From assembly GCA_036723735.1 (NCBI GenBank), contig DAIMGT010000061.1, positions 1 through 23,231 on the forward strand: a stretch of DNA of 23,231 bases, given 5' to 3'. Shown one piece after another: positions 1 through 7,269 of the stretch (position 1 is the stretch's first letter; every line of letters begins with the position of its first letter). The notes under the pieces were generated by a model. The model was not told the origin of the DNA. It ran no database searches and saw only the letters and a program-made list of their open reading frames with translations. The position numbers were made by a program, and so were the translations under genes. This DNA comes from UBA4656 sp002405525. GTDB taxonomy: Bacteria; Pseudomonadota; Gammaproteobacteria; Xanthomonadales; Ahniellaceae.

Positions 1-248
1 GGGGGGCGGGGCTTTCTACTTCGTGCTTACCGGGCGTTCCAACTCACCGGTGGGGTTTGGGGGCGGGGGGGCCCCGGCGGGCCCCCCACGGCTTTCGGGG
101 GTTGAGCATCGCGGGGACTGTCCACTGGATTGCGCGAGGCCGGTCCCGCCGGCGACGATCCGTAGCGCCATGGGGCGTCGGCCGAGGGGGCGCGGCACAC
201 CGACTGCTCCGGCATCACTTGCCCCTGCCGACCCCGCAGCGACTGCCC
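1..248. other. Gene-free G-rich region upstream of apt
   Basis: I find no convincing gene here. The open frames that cross it have Arg/Pro/Gly-rich translations typical of spurious frames in high-GC DNA. The + strand is strikingly G-rich between about 49 and 71, with G-tracts of 2, 4, 5 and 7 separated by T, TTT and C. A perfect GC hairpin follows directly at 66-87. The sequence may hold the apt promoter and leader, but I see no clear -10/-35 pair. The end of whatever lies to the left may also be included; the window edge prevents deciding. Confidence 0.5.
66..87. other. Perfect 9-bp GC hairpin next to a G-run cluster
   Basis: GGGGGGCCC at 66-74 pairs with GGGCCCCCC at 79-87 around the 4-nt loop CGGC, giving nine uninterrupted G-C pairs. 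Neither strand has a T-run after it, so a standard intrinsic terminator is unlikely. It adjoins G-tracts at 49-71 that could compete as a G-quadruplex on the + strand. It lies about 160 bp before apt. Function unknown. Confidence 0.6.
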
Positions 249-764
249 ATGGATCTGCGCCGCCACATCGTCGACATTCCCGACTTCCCGCGCCCGGGCA
301 TCCTGTTCCGCGATGTCTCGCCGCTGCTGGCCGACGCCGCGGCCTTCGGTGCGGCGGTGCGCGCGCTGGCGGCGGCGTCCGGCGATCTCGCGGTCGACCT
401 CGTCGCCGGCATCGAAGCCCGCGGATTCATCTTCGGCGCGGCGCTGGCGCGGCACCTCGGTCGCGGCTTCCTGCCGCTGCGCAAACCCGGCAAACTCCCC
501 GGTGCCGTGCATCGCGCCGCCTACGCGCTGGAGTACGGCGAGGACGTGCTGGAACTGCGCGCCGGCGTGGCGCCGCCCGGCGCCCGCGTGCTGCTGGCCG
601 ACGACGTGATCGCCACCGGCGGCACCCTGGATGCGGCACGGCGCCTGGTGCTGGCCGCGGACCTGCAGCCGGCAGGGGCGGTAGTGCTGGTCGAACTGGA
701 AGCGCTCGGCGGCCGCGCGCGGCTCGGCGTCAACCTGCCGGTGAGAAGCGTGCTGCGCTATTGA
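249..764 (+). CDS. apt: Adenine phosphoribosyltransferase
   Basis: 171 residues, close to the usual size of about 170-185 for the family. It converts adenine and PRPP to AMP in cytoplasmic purine salvage. The PRPP-binding motif VLLADDVIATGGT is at residues 114-126, the flexible-loop segment RKPGKLP at 78-84, and the N-terminal signature DFPRPGILFRDVSPLL at about 12-27. I chose the ATG at 249 because homology to known Apt begins right there (MDLRRHIVDIPDFPRPG). The open frame extends upstream but that part is low-complexity Arg/Gly. There is no clear Shine-Dalgarno sequence. It appears to be a single-gene unit, convergent with the AIM24 gene. Confidence 0.95.
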   Translation: MDLRRHIVDIPDFPRPGILFRDVSPLLADAAAFGAAVRALAAASGDLAVDLVAGIEARGFIFGAALARHLGRGFLPLRKPGKLPGAVHRAAYALEYGEDVLELRAGVAPPGARVLLADDVIATGGTLDAARRLVLAADLQPAGAVVLVELEALGGRARLGVNLPVRSVLRY

Positions 765-830
765 GCCGGCGGGCGATCGCCGGGCAGGGACCCGGCGCGC
801 CGCGCCGGATCCGGACTGCAGTCCGCCGCC

Positions 831-1838
831 TCAGAACCCGCGGTCGCCGGACAGGATCCCGCCCAGCCCGCCGAGCACCGAACCTTCATCCTTGCTGCCG
901 CCCTTTTGGAACGCGGCCATCATCATCCGGCCGGCCAGCCGCGAGAACGGCAGCGACTGCACCCAGACGTGTCCGGGGCCCTTCAGTTCGGCGAAGAACA
1001 CGCCCTCACCGCCGAACAGCATCGACTTCACGCCGCCGACGCTGCGGATGTCGAAGCCGACCGTATCGGTGAAGGCGACCACGCAGCCGGTATCGACATG
1101 CAGCACCTCGCCGGCGGCGAGTTCGCGCTCGATCACGGTGCCGCCGGCGTGCATGAACACCGTCCCGTCGCCCTCGATCTTCTGCATGATGAAGCCTTCG
1201 CCGCCGAACAGCGCGGTGAGCACCTTCTTCTGGAAGTAGATCCCGATCGACGCGCCGCGCGCGGCGCACAGGAAGGAGTCCTTCTGGCAGATGATCCGCC
1301 CGCGGTAGTTGGTCAGGGTGAGCGGGATGATCGTGCCGGGGTAGGGCGCGGCAAAAGCCGCACGGGCCTTGCCGCCACCGGCGTTGGAGAACATGGTGGT
1401 GAACAGGCTCTCGCCGGTGACCACGCGCTTGCCGGCCGACAGCAGCTTGTCGACGAAGGAGCCACCCTGTCCCGAGTGCGAGCCGTCGCCGAACACGGTC
1501 TCCATCTGCACCGAGGCGTCCTTGTACATCATCGAGCCGGCTTCCGAGACCACGCTCTCGCCCGGGTCGAGCTCGATCTCGACGAACTGCATGTCCTCGC
1601 CGTAGATCCTGTAGTCGATCTCGTCGGACCTGCGCAGGCCGGTCGGCGGCGGCGCGGCCGGCACCAGTGCGCCGGGGGCTGCGGCGGTGAGTTCGGCGCA
1701 GGCCGAGATCGGAATCCACTCGGCGAAGCCCGCGCGCCAGCAGTGGCCGGCGGGGTTGGCGCGCGCCTGCGCCGTCGCAGCCGCGGTGTCGAGCGGGCCG
1801 GTCTGCTGTCCGTTGTAGCTGAGATACCACTGGTGCAT
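831..1838 (-). CDS. GYF_2 domain plus AIM24 (TIGR00266) family protein
   Basis: 335 residues. The first 50 or so match the GYF_2 (DUF4339) pattern: WYLSYNGQQTGPL, then a W..GF.EWIPI segment. An Ala/Pro-rich linker of about 15-20 residues follows. The rest is an AIM24/TIGR00266 domain starting at DEIDYRIYGEDMQFVEIELDPGE, with the typical VVSEAGSMMYKD and Gly-rich FVDKLLSAGKRVVTGES segments. AIM24-domain proteins are beta-rich; their bacterial role is unknown. GYF-type domains usually bind proline-rich peptides. The ATG at 1838 is preceded by GGAG at a good distance and starts the recognisable domain; the frame upstream overlaps the neighbouring gene and was discarded. It lies 29 bp downstream of the DUF533 gene and is probably co-transcribed with it. 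Confidence 0.88.
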   Translation of the reverse strand: MHQWYLSYNGQQTGPLDTAAATAQARANPAGHCWRAGFAEWIPISACAELTAAAPGALVPAAPPPTGLRRSDEIDYRIYGEDMQFVEIELDPGESVVSEAGSMMYKDASVQMETVFGDGSHSGQGGSFVDKLLSAGKRVVTGESLFTTMFSNAGGGKARAAFAAPYPGTIIPLTLTNYRGRIICQKDSFLCAARGASIGIYFQKKVLTALFGGEGFIMQKIEGDGTVFMHAGGTVIERELAAGEVLHVDTGCVVAFTDTVGFDIRSVGGVKSMLFGGEGVFFAELKGPGHVWVQSLPFSRLAGRMMMAAFQKGGSKDEGSVLGGLGGILSGDRGF

Positions 1839-1867
1839 GTCGTGTCTCCGGAAGGAATGGGGCGCGA

Positions 1868-2557
1868 TCAGCTCATGCCGAGCTGCTGGTGGATCGCCGC
1901 GCGCACATCGGGCGCGACGTTGAGCCGCGTGGCCAGCGTGTCGAGGTAGACGCGCTCGGCCTCGCTGTCGAGGCTGATCGCGGCGCACGATGCGGCGTAA
2001 AGATCGGCGGCGATCTCCGGCCGTGCGGCGCCGACGATCGCGGCCAGCGACTTCGGCGCGTCGAGTTCGGCGCGCAGGAAGGCCTGGGTGTCGGGATCGA
2101 GGCCGGCGTCGCCCGCGCGCTGCAGGATCTGCGCGCGCTCGAGGTCGTCGATGTGACCGTCGGCGGCGGCCGCGGCGACCATCGCCTGCACCAGCAGCGC
2201 CATGTCGCGCGCACGCGGGTCGGCGGGGACCGCGGCTCGCGGGGCCGCGGGCGGCGCCATCGGCGGCACGCCCGGCGGGGGCGGCGGCACCTGCTGCGGC
2301 GGCTGCGGGATCGACGCGCCCGGTCCCGGCGGGAAGCCGCCGGCCTGCTGCGGTGCGCCCGGGCGCGGCTGGTTCTTGTAGTGGTCGTAGGCGGCTATCG
2401 CCACCCCGAGCAGGCCGATGCCAAGTTGCGCCTTGGTGCCGGTGCTCATGCCGCCGAGCATCGACGAGCCCTTGCGCTTCTTGCCCTTCTTGCCGCCGAG
2501 CGAGCCCGACATGGCGCCGCCGAGCAGTTCACCGAGCAGACGTTGGGGATCGAACAT
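1868..2557 (-). CDS. DUF533 / TerB-like (YebE-type) protein
   Basis: 229 residues. The N-terminus is Gly/Lys-rich (MFDPQRLLGELLGGAMSGSLGGKKGKKRKG). A short hydrophobic stretch at about 43-58 (QLGIGLLGVAIAAYDHY) could be a membrane segment or amphipathic helix. A Pro/Gly/Gln/Ala-rich linker comes next. The C-terminal 115 residues are an all-helical TerB-like domain (AAAAADGHIDDLERAQIL and LDSEAERVYLDTLATRLNV) as in the DUF533 family. Biochemical function is unknown; E. coli YebE is an envelope-stress-regulated relative. The start is well supported: AGGAGG lies 9 nt before the ATG. It is the first gene of a two-gene unit with the AIM24 protein, divergent from dgkA. Its Pro-rich linker could in principle be a ligand for the partner's GYF-like domain; that is inference. 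Confidence 0.85.
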   Translation of the reverse strand: MFDPQRLLGELLGGAMSGSLGGKKGKKRKGSSMLGGMSTGTKAQLGIGLLGVAIAAYDHYKNQPRPGAPQQAGGFPPGPGASIPQPPQQVPPPPPGVPPMAPPAAPRAAVPADPRARDMALLVQAMVAAAAADGHIDDLERAQILQRAGDAGLDPDTQAFLRAELDAPKSLAAIVGAARPEIAADLYAASCAAISLDSEAERVYLDTLATRLNVAPDVRAAIHQQLGMS

Positions 2558-2691
2558 CGCGTGTATCCTCCTGGTGGCGTCGGTCGACGCGGGTATCGCG
2601 CGGTCCGGAGTTCCGGTGCGCGCGCATTGTGCAGCATCCGGGCAGGCGGTTGCGGGGGTGTGAAGTCATGCGCCCGGCACGCCGCAAGCCG

Positions 2692-2720
2692 TTGTCCGGG
2701 CAGGGGCTTGCCACTACCCT
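2692..2720 (+). promoter_or_regulatory. Possible dgkA promoter
   Basis: TTGTCC (2692-2697), a 17-bp spacer and TACCCT (2715-2720) resemble a sigma-70 promoter. It ends about 60 bp before dgkA, in the 222-bp divergent gap between dgkA and the DUF533 gene. Only partial consensus matches; read by eye. Confidence 0.25.
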
Positions 2721-2779
2721 TGCGCGCGCCGCGCCGGTCAGCGTGCGCTGCGAGTTCCCTCCGAGGCGATCCAGACCCG

Positions 2780-3166
2780 ATGGCTGATGGAAAGAACAGC
2801 CTGCTGCCGCGCGGGCCGCGAGGCATGTGGAAGGCGACGTTGTGGTCGTTGCGCGGGCTGGGGCACGGCTTTCGCCACGAAAGCTCGTTCCGGCTCGAGG
2901 TCTACCTGTTCGTGGTGCTGGCCCCGCTCGGGTGGTGGCTGGGCACGACCGCGGTTGAGCGCGCGATCCTGATCGGCTCCCTGCTGCTGGTGCTGTCGGT
3001 GGAGCTGCTCAACTCCGCGGTCGAGGCGGTGGTCGACAAGGCCAGTCCCGAGTTCAGCGAACTCGCCGGCCGCGCCAAGGATCTCGGCTCGGCCGCGGTG
3101 TTCCTGATGCTGCTCAACGTGCCGTTCTGCTACGGACTGGTGGCTTGGCAGCGGTTCAGCGGCTGA
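2780..3166 (+). CDS. dgkA: Diacylglycerol kinase (prokaryotic, membrane)
   Basis: 128 residues (E. coli 122). The trimeric inner-membrane enzyme phosphorylates diacylglycerol to phosphatidate, recycling the lipid by-product of osmoregulated glucan or LPS modification. The signature VELLNSAVEAVVDK is at 74-87 and ELAGRAKDLGSAAV at 94-107, matching E. coli DgkA nearly residue for residue. The metal/ATP-site glutamates correspond to E75 and E82. Three hydrophobic segments are visible (about 42-57, 62-80 and 103-123). The start at 2780 fits the family; the much longer upstream frame is antisense to the DUF533 and AIM24 genes. rlmI follows 54 bp downstream. Confidence 0.96.
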   Translation: MADGKNSLLPRGPRGMWKATLWSLRGLGHGFRHESSFRLEVYLFVVLAPLGWWLGTTAVERAILIGSLLLVLSVELLNSAVEAVVDKASPEFSELAGRAKDLGSAAVFLMLLNVPFCYGLVAWQRFSG

Positions 3167-3220
3167 GTCGCGTCGCGCGCACGGGTAGCGGTTGGTCGTC
3201 GGTCAGGGTAGCGTGTCGGC

Positions 3221-4447
3221 ATGAATGAGCCCCGCGAAGACCGATCCGGTGTCGAGTATGCCGCGCTGTGCCTGAAGAAGGGCGAGGACGCGCGCCTGCG
3301 CGCCGGACACGCCTGGGTGTTCAGCAACGAAGTCGACGTCCGGCGCACGCCATTGACCGGCTTCCGGCCAGGCGACCCCGCGGTGGTGCTCGACCACGCC
3401 GGCAAGGCGCTCGGCGTCGCCTACGTGAACCCCAACGCGCTGATCTGCGCGCGCCTGGTGGCGCGCGGCCTGAGCCATCCGCTGGACCGCTCGCTGATCG
3501 TGCATCGCCTCAACGTCGCGCTGTCGCTGCGCGAGCGCCTGCACGAGCGCCCCTGCTACCGTCTCGTTTACGGCGAATCAGACGGCCTGCCGGGCCTGGT
3601 GCTCGATCGCTTCGGCGACGTGGTCGTGGGCCAAGTCGCCACCGCGGGCATGGAGGCGCTCAAGGCGGAGGTCGCCGAAGCGGTTGCCAAGGTCCTCAAG
3701 CCCGCCTGCCTGCTGTGGAAGAACGCGGGCTCGGTGCGTGCGATGGAGGACCTTCCCGAGTATACCGAGGTCGCGTTCGGCCAGCTGCCGGCGGAGGTGG
3801 TGGTCGAGGAAGGCGGGCTGTCTTTCGCCATCGATCCGGTCGGCGGGCAGAAGACCGGATGGTTCTACGATCAGCGCGCCAACCGCGACCAGCTCGCGCC
3901 CTTCGCGCAGGGCGCGCGCGTACTCGACCTCTTCGCCTACGCCGGCGCCTGGGGCCTGCGCGCGGCGGCGTTCGGCGCGCGCGATGCGACCTGCGTGGAC
4001 GCCTCCGCCACCGCGGTGGCGGCGATCGGCGCCAACGCCGCGCGCAACGGGCTCGCCGAGCGCGTGCGCGCGGTGCAGGCGGACGCCTTCGATTTCCTCA
4101 AGGAGGCGCGCCACGCGCGCGAGCGCTTCGACGTGGTGATCGTCGACCCGCCCGCCTTCGCCAAGCGCAAGAAGGACTTCACGGAGGCGCGGCTGGCCTA
4201 CCGGCGGATCAACGAGGCAGCGATGCAGGTGCTGTCGAAGGACGGCATCCTGGTGGCCTGCTCGTGCTCCTACCACATGCCGCGCACGGCCTTCCTCGAG
4301 ACCGTGAACCAGGGCGCGCGGCACCTCGACCGCACGCTGCAGGTGGTCAGCCAGCTGCAGCAGGCGCCGGACCATCCGGTCAACCCGGCGATCCCGGAGT
4401 CTGACTACCTCAAGGGCTTCATCGCGCGGGTGTTGCCGGGCGCGTGA
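3221..4447 (+). CDS. rlmI: 23S rRNA (cytosine-C5)-methyltransferase, RlmI family
   Basis: 408 residues (E. coli RlmI 396). RlmI uses SAM to make m5C1962 in 23S rRNA. An N-terminal PUA domain (about 14-90, with LRAGHAWVFSNEV) precedes a middle domain with YGESDGLPGLVLDRFGD (117-133). The Rossmann methyltransferase domain has motif I VLDLFAYAGAWGLRAA (234-249), DPPAF at 309-313, and SCS at 348-350, which carries a candidate catalytic cysteine. The ATG at 3221 lacks a clear Shine-Dalgarno sequence. The convergent repeat-protein gene ends 6 bp beyond this stop codon, leaving no room for a separate terminator. Confidence 0.92.
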   Translation: MNEPREDRSGVEYAALCLKKGEDARLRAGHAWVFSNEVDVRRTPLTGFRPGDPAVVLDHAGKALGVAYVNPNALICARLVARGLSHPLDRSLIVHRLNVALSLRERLHERPCYRLVYGESDGLPGLVLDRFGDVVVGQVATAGMEALKAEVAEAVAKVLKPACLLWKNAGSVRAMEDLPEYTEVAFGQLPAEVVVEEGGLSFAIDPVGGQKTGWFYDQRANRDQLAPFAQGARVLDLFAYAGAWGLRAAAFGARDATCVDASATAVAAIGANAARNGLAERVRAVQADAFDFLKEARHARERFDVVIVDPPAFAKRKKDFTEARLAYRRINEAAMQVLSKDGILVACSCSYHMPRTAFLETVNQGARHLDRTLQVVSQLQQAPDHPVNPAIPESDYLKGFIARVLPGA

Positions 4448-4453
4448 GCGGCG

Positions 4454-6088
4454 CTACGGCTCGAAGCTGTTGCCGAACAGCGCATCGGAAGGAAAGTTGA
4501 AGTCGACGCCCGGAAAGATGCCGAGCGCCGCCGGCAGCACGATCGGCGTCGCAGTGGTGGGGTTGGGCGTGAGTACCAGCGTGCAGGCCTGCAACGCGTG
4601 GACCTGGCAGGCGTTGCCCAGCCGCGCGAGCGCGAAGTAGGTGCCGGCGGGAAAGCCGCGGGTGACGAACGACTGCCCGGTGGCGACCGGGCCGCTCCAC
4701 AGCGCGCTCAACTGCGTACCATCCTGGCGGAAGATGGTCACCGTACCCTGCAGCGCACCCGGTGCCGCACCGGCCATGTCCAGCGTGCCGCCGATCGCGC
4801 GCCCACTCGCGAGGGTGAAGTCGTATGCCGCGCTGGCGACGCCGGACTGGACCGCTATCGCCGTGCCGCCGGTGCATTCCGGCGCATCGCACGGTGCGGC
4901 CGGCCAGCCGACATCGATGTAGCCGGCGGTGTTGGCCGTGCCCAGCTGCGTGGCGAAATCGAGCGGGATGTTGGCCACGGCGTAGCGTCCGTCAGCGCCG
5001 GTGGTCGCACTGGCGACGCGCGAGGCGCCGAGAAAGGCTCGGGGCTGGTACGCACGGACCTCGATGCCCGGCAGCGGTGCGCCGGTTGTGGCATCGGAGA
5101 CGCGCCCGGTCAGCACCGCACCGGGCGTGAGTTCGAAGCCGAGGTTGTCGACCACCGCGGTGCCGCTGACCGATACGTAGCTGCCCGAGTTCGGCAGGCA
5201 GTCCTCGAGCCGGACGCACTCGAGGCCGGGGTAGCGCATCGGCGTGTAGTACGGCGTGCGCACCGAGACCTGCAACCGGTAGCCACCCTGCGGCAGGCCG
5301 GCGATGCGATAGCGACCCTGTGCGTCGGTGTGCGTCTGCAACGTGCGGGTCGCCGTGCCCGGGAAATCGAACAGGGCCATCTGCAGCGGCGCCGAGGCGA
5401 TCGGCGCCGCCCGGTACGCGTCGGTGAGGATGCCGGTCAGGGTCGCTCCGATGCGCAGGCGGAGCACCACCGCCTGCGTCGTGCCCTCCGCCGGCAACAT
5501 CTCCGGCAGGCCTTCGAGGCGGCTGGTGAACGGCATCACCTGGTCGCCCTGGCAGGTGCCGACGTAGGCGTCGTCGTCGCTCTGCGCGCACAGGTGCAAG
5601 GGGCCAGGGAACACCTGCTCGAAGCGCCACGCGCCATTGCCGAGGTCCACCACCTGCGGCGCCGGCGTCAGATCGCGGAAGGCGATGAACGGGCGCAGGC
5701 CGGGCACCGGCGTCGCGCCTTCGAACGTTTCCACGCGCACGTTGATCGTGGCCGGCAGCGCGGCGATGAAGTCCTGTCCGCTGCTGCTCGCGCCGACGAT
5801 CCGCCAGTTCGGCGCCACCACCCGCCCGGCCGCCGCCACGCTGACCCGGCACTGCAGGCCACAGCCGCCGCTGACTGTCAGCGCATAGGACCCTTGCGCG
5901 TCGGTCGTGGTGGTGGCCACCACGCTGCCGCCTCCCAGCGGACTGTCGATGCGCAGCACCGACACCACCGCGTCGGCCACGCCAGCCGACTGGGTGTCGC
6001 GGACCGAACCGGAGATCGATACCGACTGGGCGACTGCCGGGCCAGCGGCCAGCAGGGCCGCGAGGGCGGCGGTGCGGATGATGTCCAT
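4454..6088 (-). CDS. Secreted protein with carboxypeptidase-regulatory-like repeats and C-terminal LFGNSFE tail
   Basis: 544 residues. It begins with a signal peptide (MDIIRTAALAALLAAGPAVA, cleavage near residue 20). At least three beta-sandwich repeats of the carboxypeptidase regulatory-like (CarboxypepD_reg/TTR-like) kind follow, each marked by a 'G.V.D..GA...A.V' strand and 'T.TDAQGSYAL' or 'DAQGRYRIAGLPQGGY' turn. Copies start at about residue 22, in the middle, and at GAVLTGRVSDATTGAPLPGIEV. Several Cys pairs suit an oxidising compartment. No catalytic domain is visible. It ends in SDALFGNSFEP, resembling a short C-terminal motif common in Xanthomonadales secreted proteins. I chose the ATG at 6088 because the signal peptide begins there; AAGGAA lies just upstream. 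Specific function unknown; adhesion or surface roles are possible. Confidence 0.8.
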   Translation of the reverse strand: MDIIRTAALAALLAAGPAVAQSVSISGSVRDTQSAGVADAVVSVLRIDSPLGGGSVVATTTTDAQGSYALTVSGGCGLQCRVSVAAAGRVVAPNWRIVGASSSGQDFIAALPATINVRVETFEGATPVPGLRPFIAFRDLTPAPQVVDLGNGAWRFEQVFPGPLHLCAQSDDDAYVGTCQGDQVMPFTSRLEGLPEMLPAEGTTQAVVLRLRIGATLTGILTDAYRAAPIASAPLQMALFDFPGTATRTLQTHTDAQGRYRIAGLPQGGYRLQVSVRTPYYTPMRYPGLECVRLEDCLPNSGSYVSVSGTAVVDNLGFELTPGAVLTGRVSDATTGAPLPGIEVRAYQPRAFLGASRVASATTGADGRYAVANIPLDFATQLGTANTAGYIDVGWPAAPCDAPECTGGTAIAVQSGVASAAYDFTLASGRAIGGTLDMAGAAPGALQGTVTIFRQDGTQLSALWSGPVATGQSFVTRGFPAGTYFALARLGNACQVHALQACTLVLTPNPTTATPIVLPAALGIFPGVDFNFPSDALFGNSFEP

Positions 6089-6217
6089 GCGGCGACCGTT
6101 CCTTGGATGGGCCGCAGAATGCTCCCGCGTTTCGCGCCGCGCGGCAAGCGGGGGCGTGACGCGGCGCACGGGACCCGTCCGATCGGCGACAATCGGCGCC
6201 TCGACCCGGGCCCGCGC

Positions 6218-7111
6218 ATGAGCTACCTGCACCAGATCGACCCCATCGCCCTGCAATTGGGCCCGCTGGCCATCCACTGGTACGGGATCATGTACCTGCT
6301 GGCGTTCGCCGCCGCCTGGTGGCTGGGCATGCGCCGCGTCGCGGCCGGCCGCGTGCCGTGGGGCGTCGAGGCCTTCGGCGACCTGATGTTCTACGGCATG
6401 CTGGGCGTGATCGTCGGCGGGCGGCTGGGCTACATGCTGGTCTACGGCGCCGACCAGTGGACGAAGGACCCGCTCGCGCTGCTGCGCGTGTGGGAAGGCG
6501 GGATGAGTTTCCACGGCGGCCTGGTCGGCGTGCTGGTGGCCGGCTGGTGGTGGGCGCGGCGCCACCGTATCGCGTTCTGGGACGTGGTCGATTTCCTCGC
6601 CCCGCTGGTGCCGCCGGGCCTGGGCTTCGGCCGCCTCGGCAACTTCATCGGCGGCGAGTTGTATGGCAAGCCGACCGGCGCGGACTGGGGCGTGGTGTTC
6701 CCGTCCTCGCTCACCCAGCCCTTCGCGTCGATGTCGCCCGACGCGCTGCGCGCCGCGTTCGACGCCGGCCAACTGGCGCCGTTCCTGCGCCATCCCTCGC
6801 AGCTCTACCAGGCGCTGTGGGAAGGCGTGCTGATGTTCGCCGTGCTGTGGTGGCTGTCGTCGAAGCCGCGCGCACGCTACGTCGTCTCCGGCTGGTTCGC
6901 CATCCTGTACGGCATCGGTCGCTTCCTGCTCGAATTCGTGCGCGTGCCCGACGCGCACCTCGGCTACCTGGCGTTCGGGTGGCTGACGATGGGGCAGGTG
7001 TTGAGCGTGCCACTGGTGCTGGTTGGTGTCGTGTTGGTGGCTGTGGGGGTGAGGCGCGGTGGGCGGGCAAAGGGCCCGGGGCCCAGGGCCCAGGGCCCGG
7101 AGAAGCGTTGA
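6218..7111 (+). CDS. lgt: Prolipoprotein diacylglyceryl transferase
   Basis: 297 residues. This inner-membrane enzyme transfers diacylglyceryl from phosphatidylglycerol to the lipobox cysteine of prolipoproteins. Visible signatures are GGMSFHGGLVG (94-104, H99 equivalent to the essential E. coli H103), GRLGNFIGGELYG (138-150, R139 and N142 equivalent to R143 and N146), and GIGRFLLEFVR (232-242, R235). Around seven membrane segments are apparent. The position usually Asn after GNFI is Gly here. The start at 6218 fits the family N-terminus. The last 14 or so residues (AKGPGPRAQGPEKR) are encoded by repeat element A and are not part of the family fold, so the element supplies the stop codon context. 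Divergent from the repeat-protein gene across 129 bp. Confidence 0.96.
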   Translation: MSYLHQIDPIALQLGPLAIHWYGIMYLLAFAAAWWLGMRRVAAGRVPWGVEAFGDLMFYGMLGVIVGGRLGYMLVYGADQWTKDPLALLRVWEGGMSFHGGLVGVLVAGWWWARRHRIAFWDVVDFLAPLVPPGLGFGRLGNFIGGELYGKPTGADWGVVFPSSLTQPFASMSPDALRAAFDAGQLAPFLRHPSQLYQALWEGVLMFAVLWWLSSKPRARYVVSGWFAILYGIGRFLLEFVRVPDAHLGYLAFGWLTMGQVLSVPLVLVGVVLVAVGVRRGGRAKGPGPRAQGPEKR

Positions 7112-7224
7112 GCCGCTTCGCCATACCCTGTTCCCTATACCCTGTTGATCGGCCCGGAGCGCAAGCCCGGCCCTTCGGCCCCAGTGCATGATGGCCCCTG
7201 GGCCCTGTGCCCTGGGCCCTCAAG
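7070..7224. repeat. Heptad-block repeat, element A (lgt-thyA gap)
   Basis: Three blocks of 7-bp words. Block A1 (7070-7097) is AAGGGCC, CGGGGCC, CAGGGCC, CAGGGCC in direct orientation. Block A2 (7124-7144) is TACCCTG, TTCCCTA, TACCCTG, inverted. Block A3 (7194-7221) is GCCCCTG, GGCCCTG, TGCCCTG, GGCCCTC, inverted, followed by AAG. Between A1 and A2 is a core with AGAAGCG...CGCTTC. A1 lies inside the lgt reading frame and the lgt stop is in the core. The right end CCCTCAAG is shared with element C. A1 and A3 could pair into a long stem. No transposase or tRNA is nearby. Confidence 0.85.
7102..7119 (+). terminator. Hairpin spanning the lgt stop codon
   Basis: GAAGCG (7102-7107) and CGCTTC (7114-7119) form a perfect 6-bp stem around the loop TTGAGC, which contains most of the TGA stop. 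No T-run follows, so it is at best a weak or Rho-aided terminator or an mRNA 3'-end stabiliser. It is also the core of repeat element A. Confidence 0.35.
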
Positions 7225-7269
7225 AAAAGAACCGACCATCCAGATAGCCCGAACAGCCAGCGCCCCCCA

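Noticed and set aside
138..150. Loss of function in Lgt from the Gly replacing Asn after GNFI (residue numbers within Lgt)
   Set aside because: The catalytically important His, Arg and Asn equivalents (H99, R139, N142, R235) are all present. The substitution looks like tolerated variation.
4598..6217. Very long + strand open frame joined to lgt
   Set aside because: It is antisense to the secreted repeat protein, with Arg/Gly/Ala-rich translation. Lgt homology starts only at 6218. A high-GC shadow frame.
6106..7189. Minus-strand frame extending the secreted repeat protein N-terminally to 911 residues
   Set aside because: The extra part is antisense to lgt. A clean signal peptide starts at the ATG at 6088.
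7207..7269. GTG start giving ThyA 21 extra residues
   Set aside because: The extension is encoded in part by repeat element A and has no family counterpart. The ATG at 7270 gives exactly the E. coli length.
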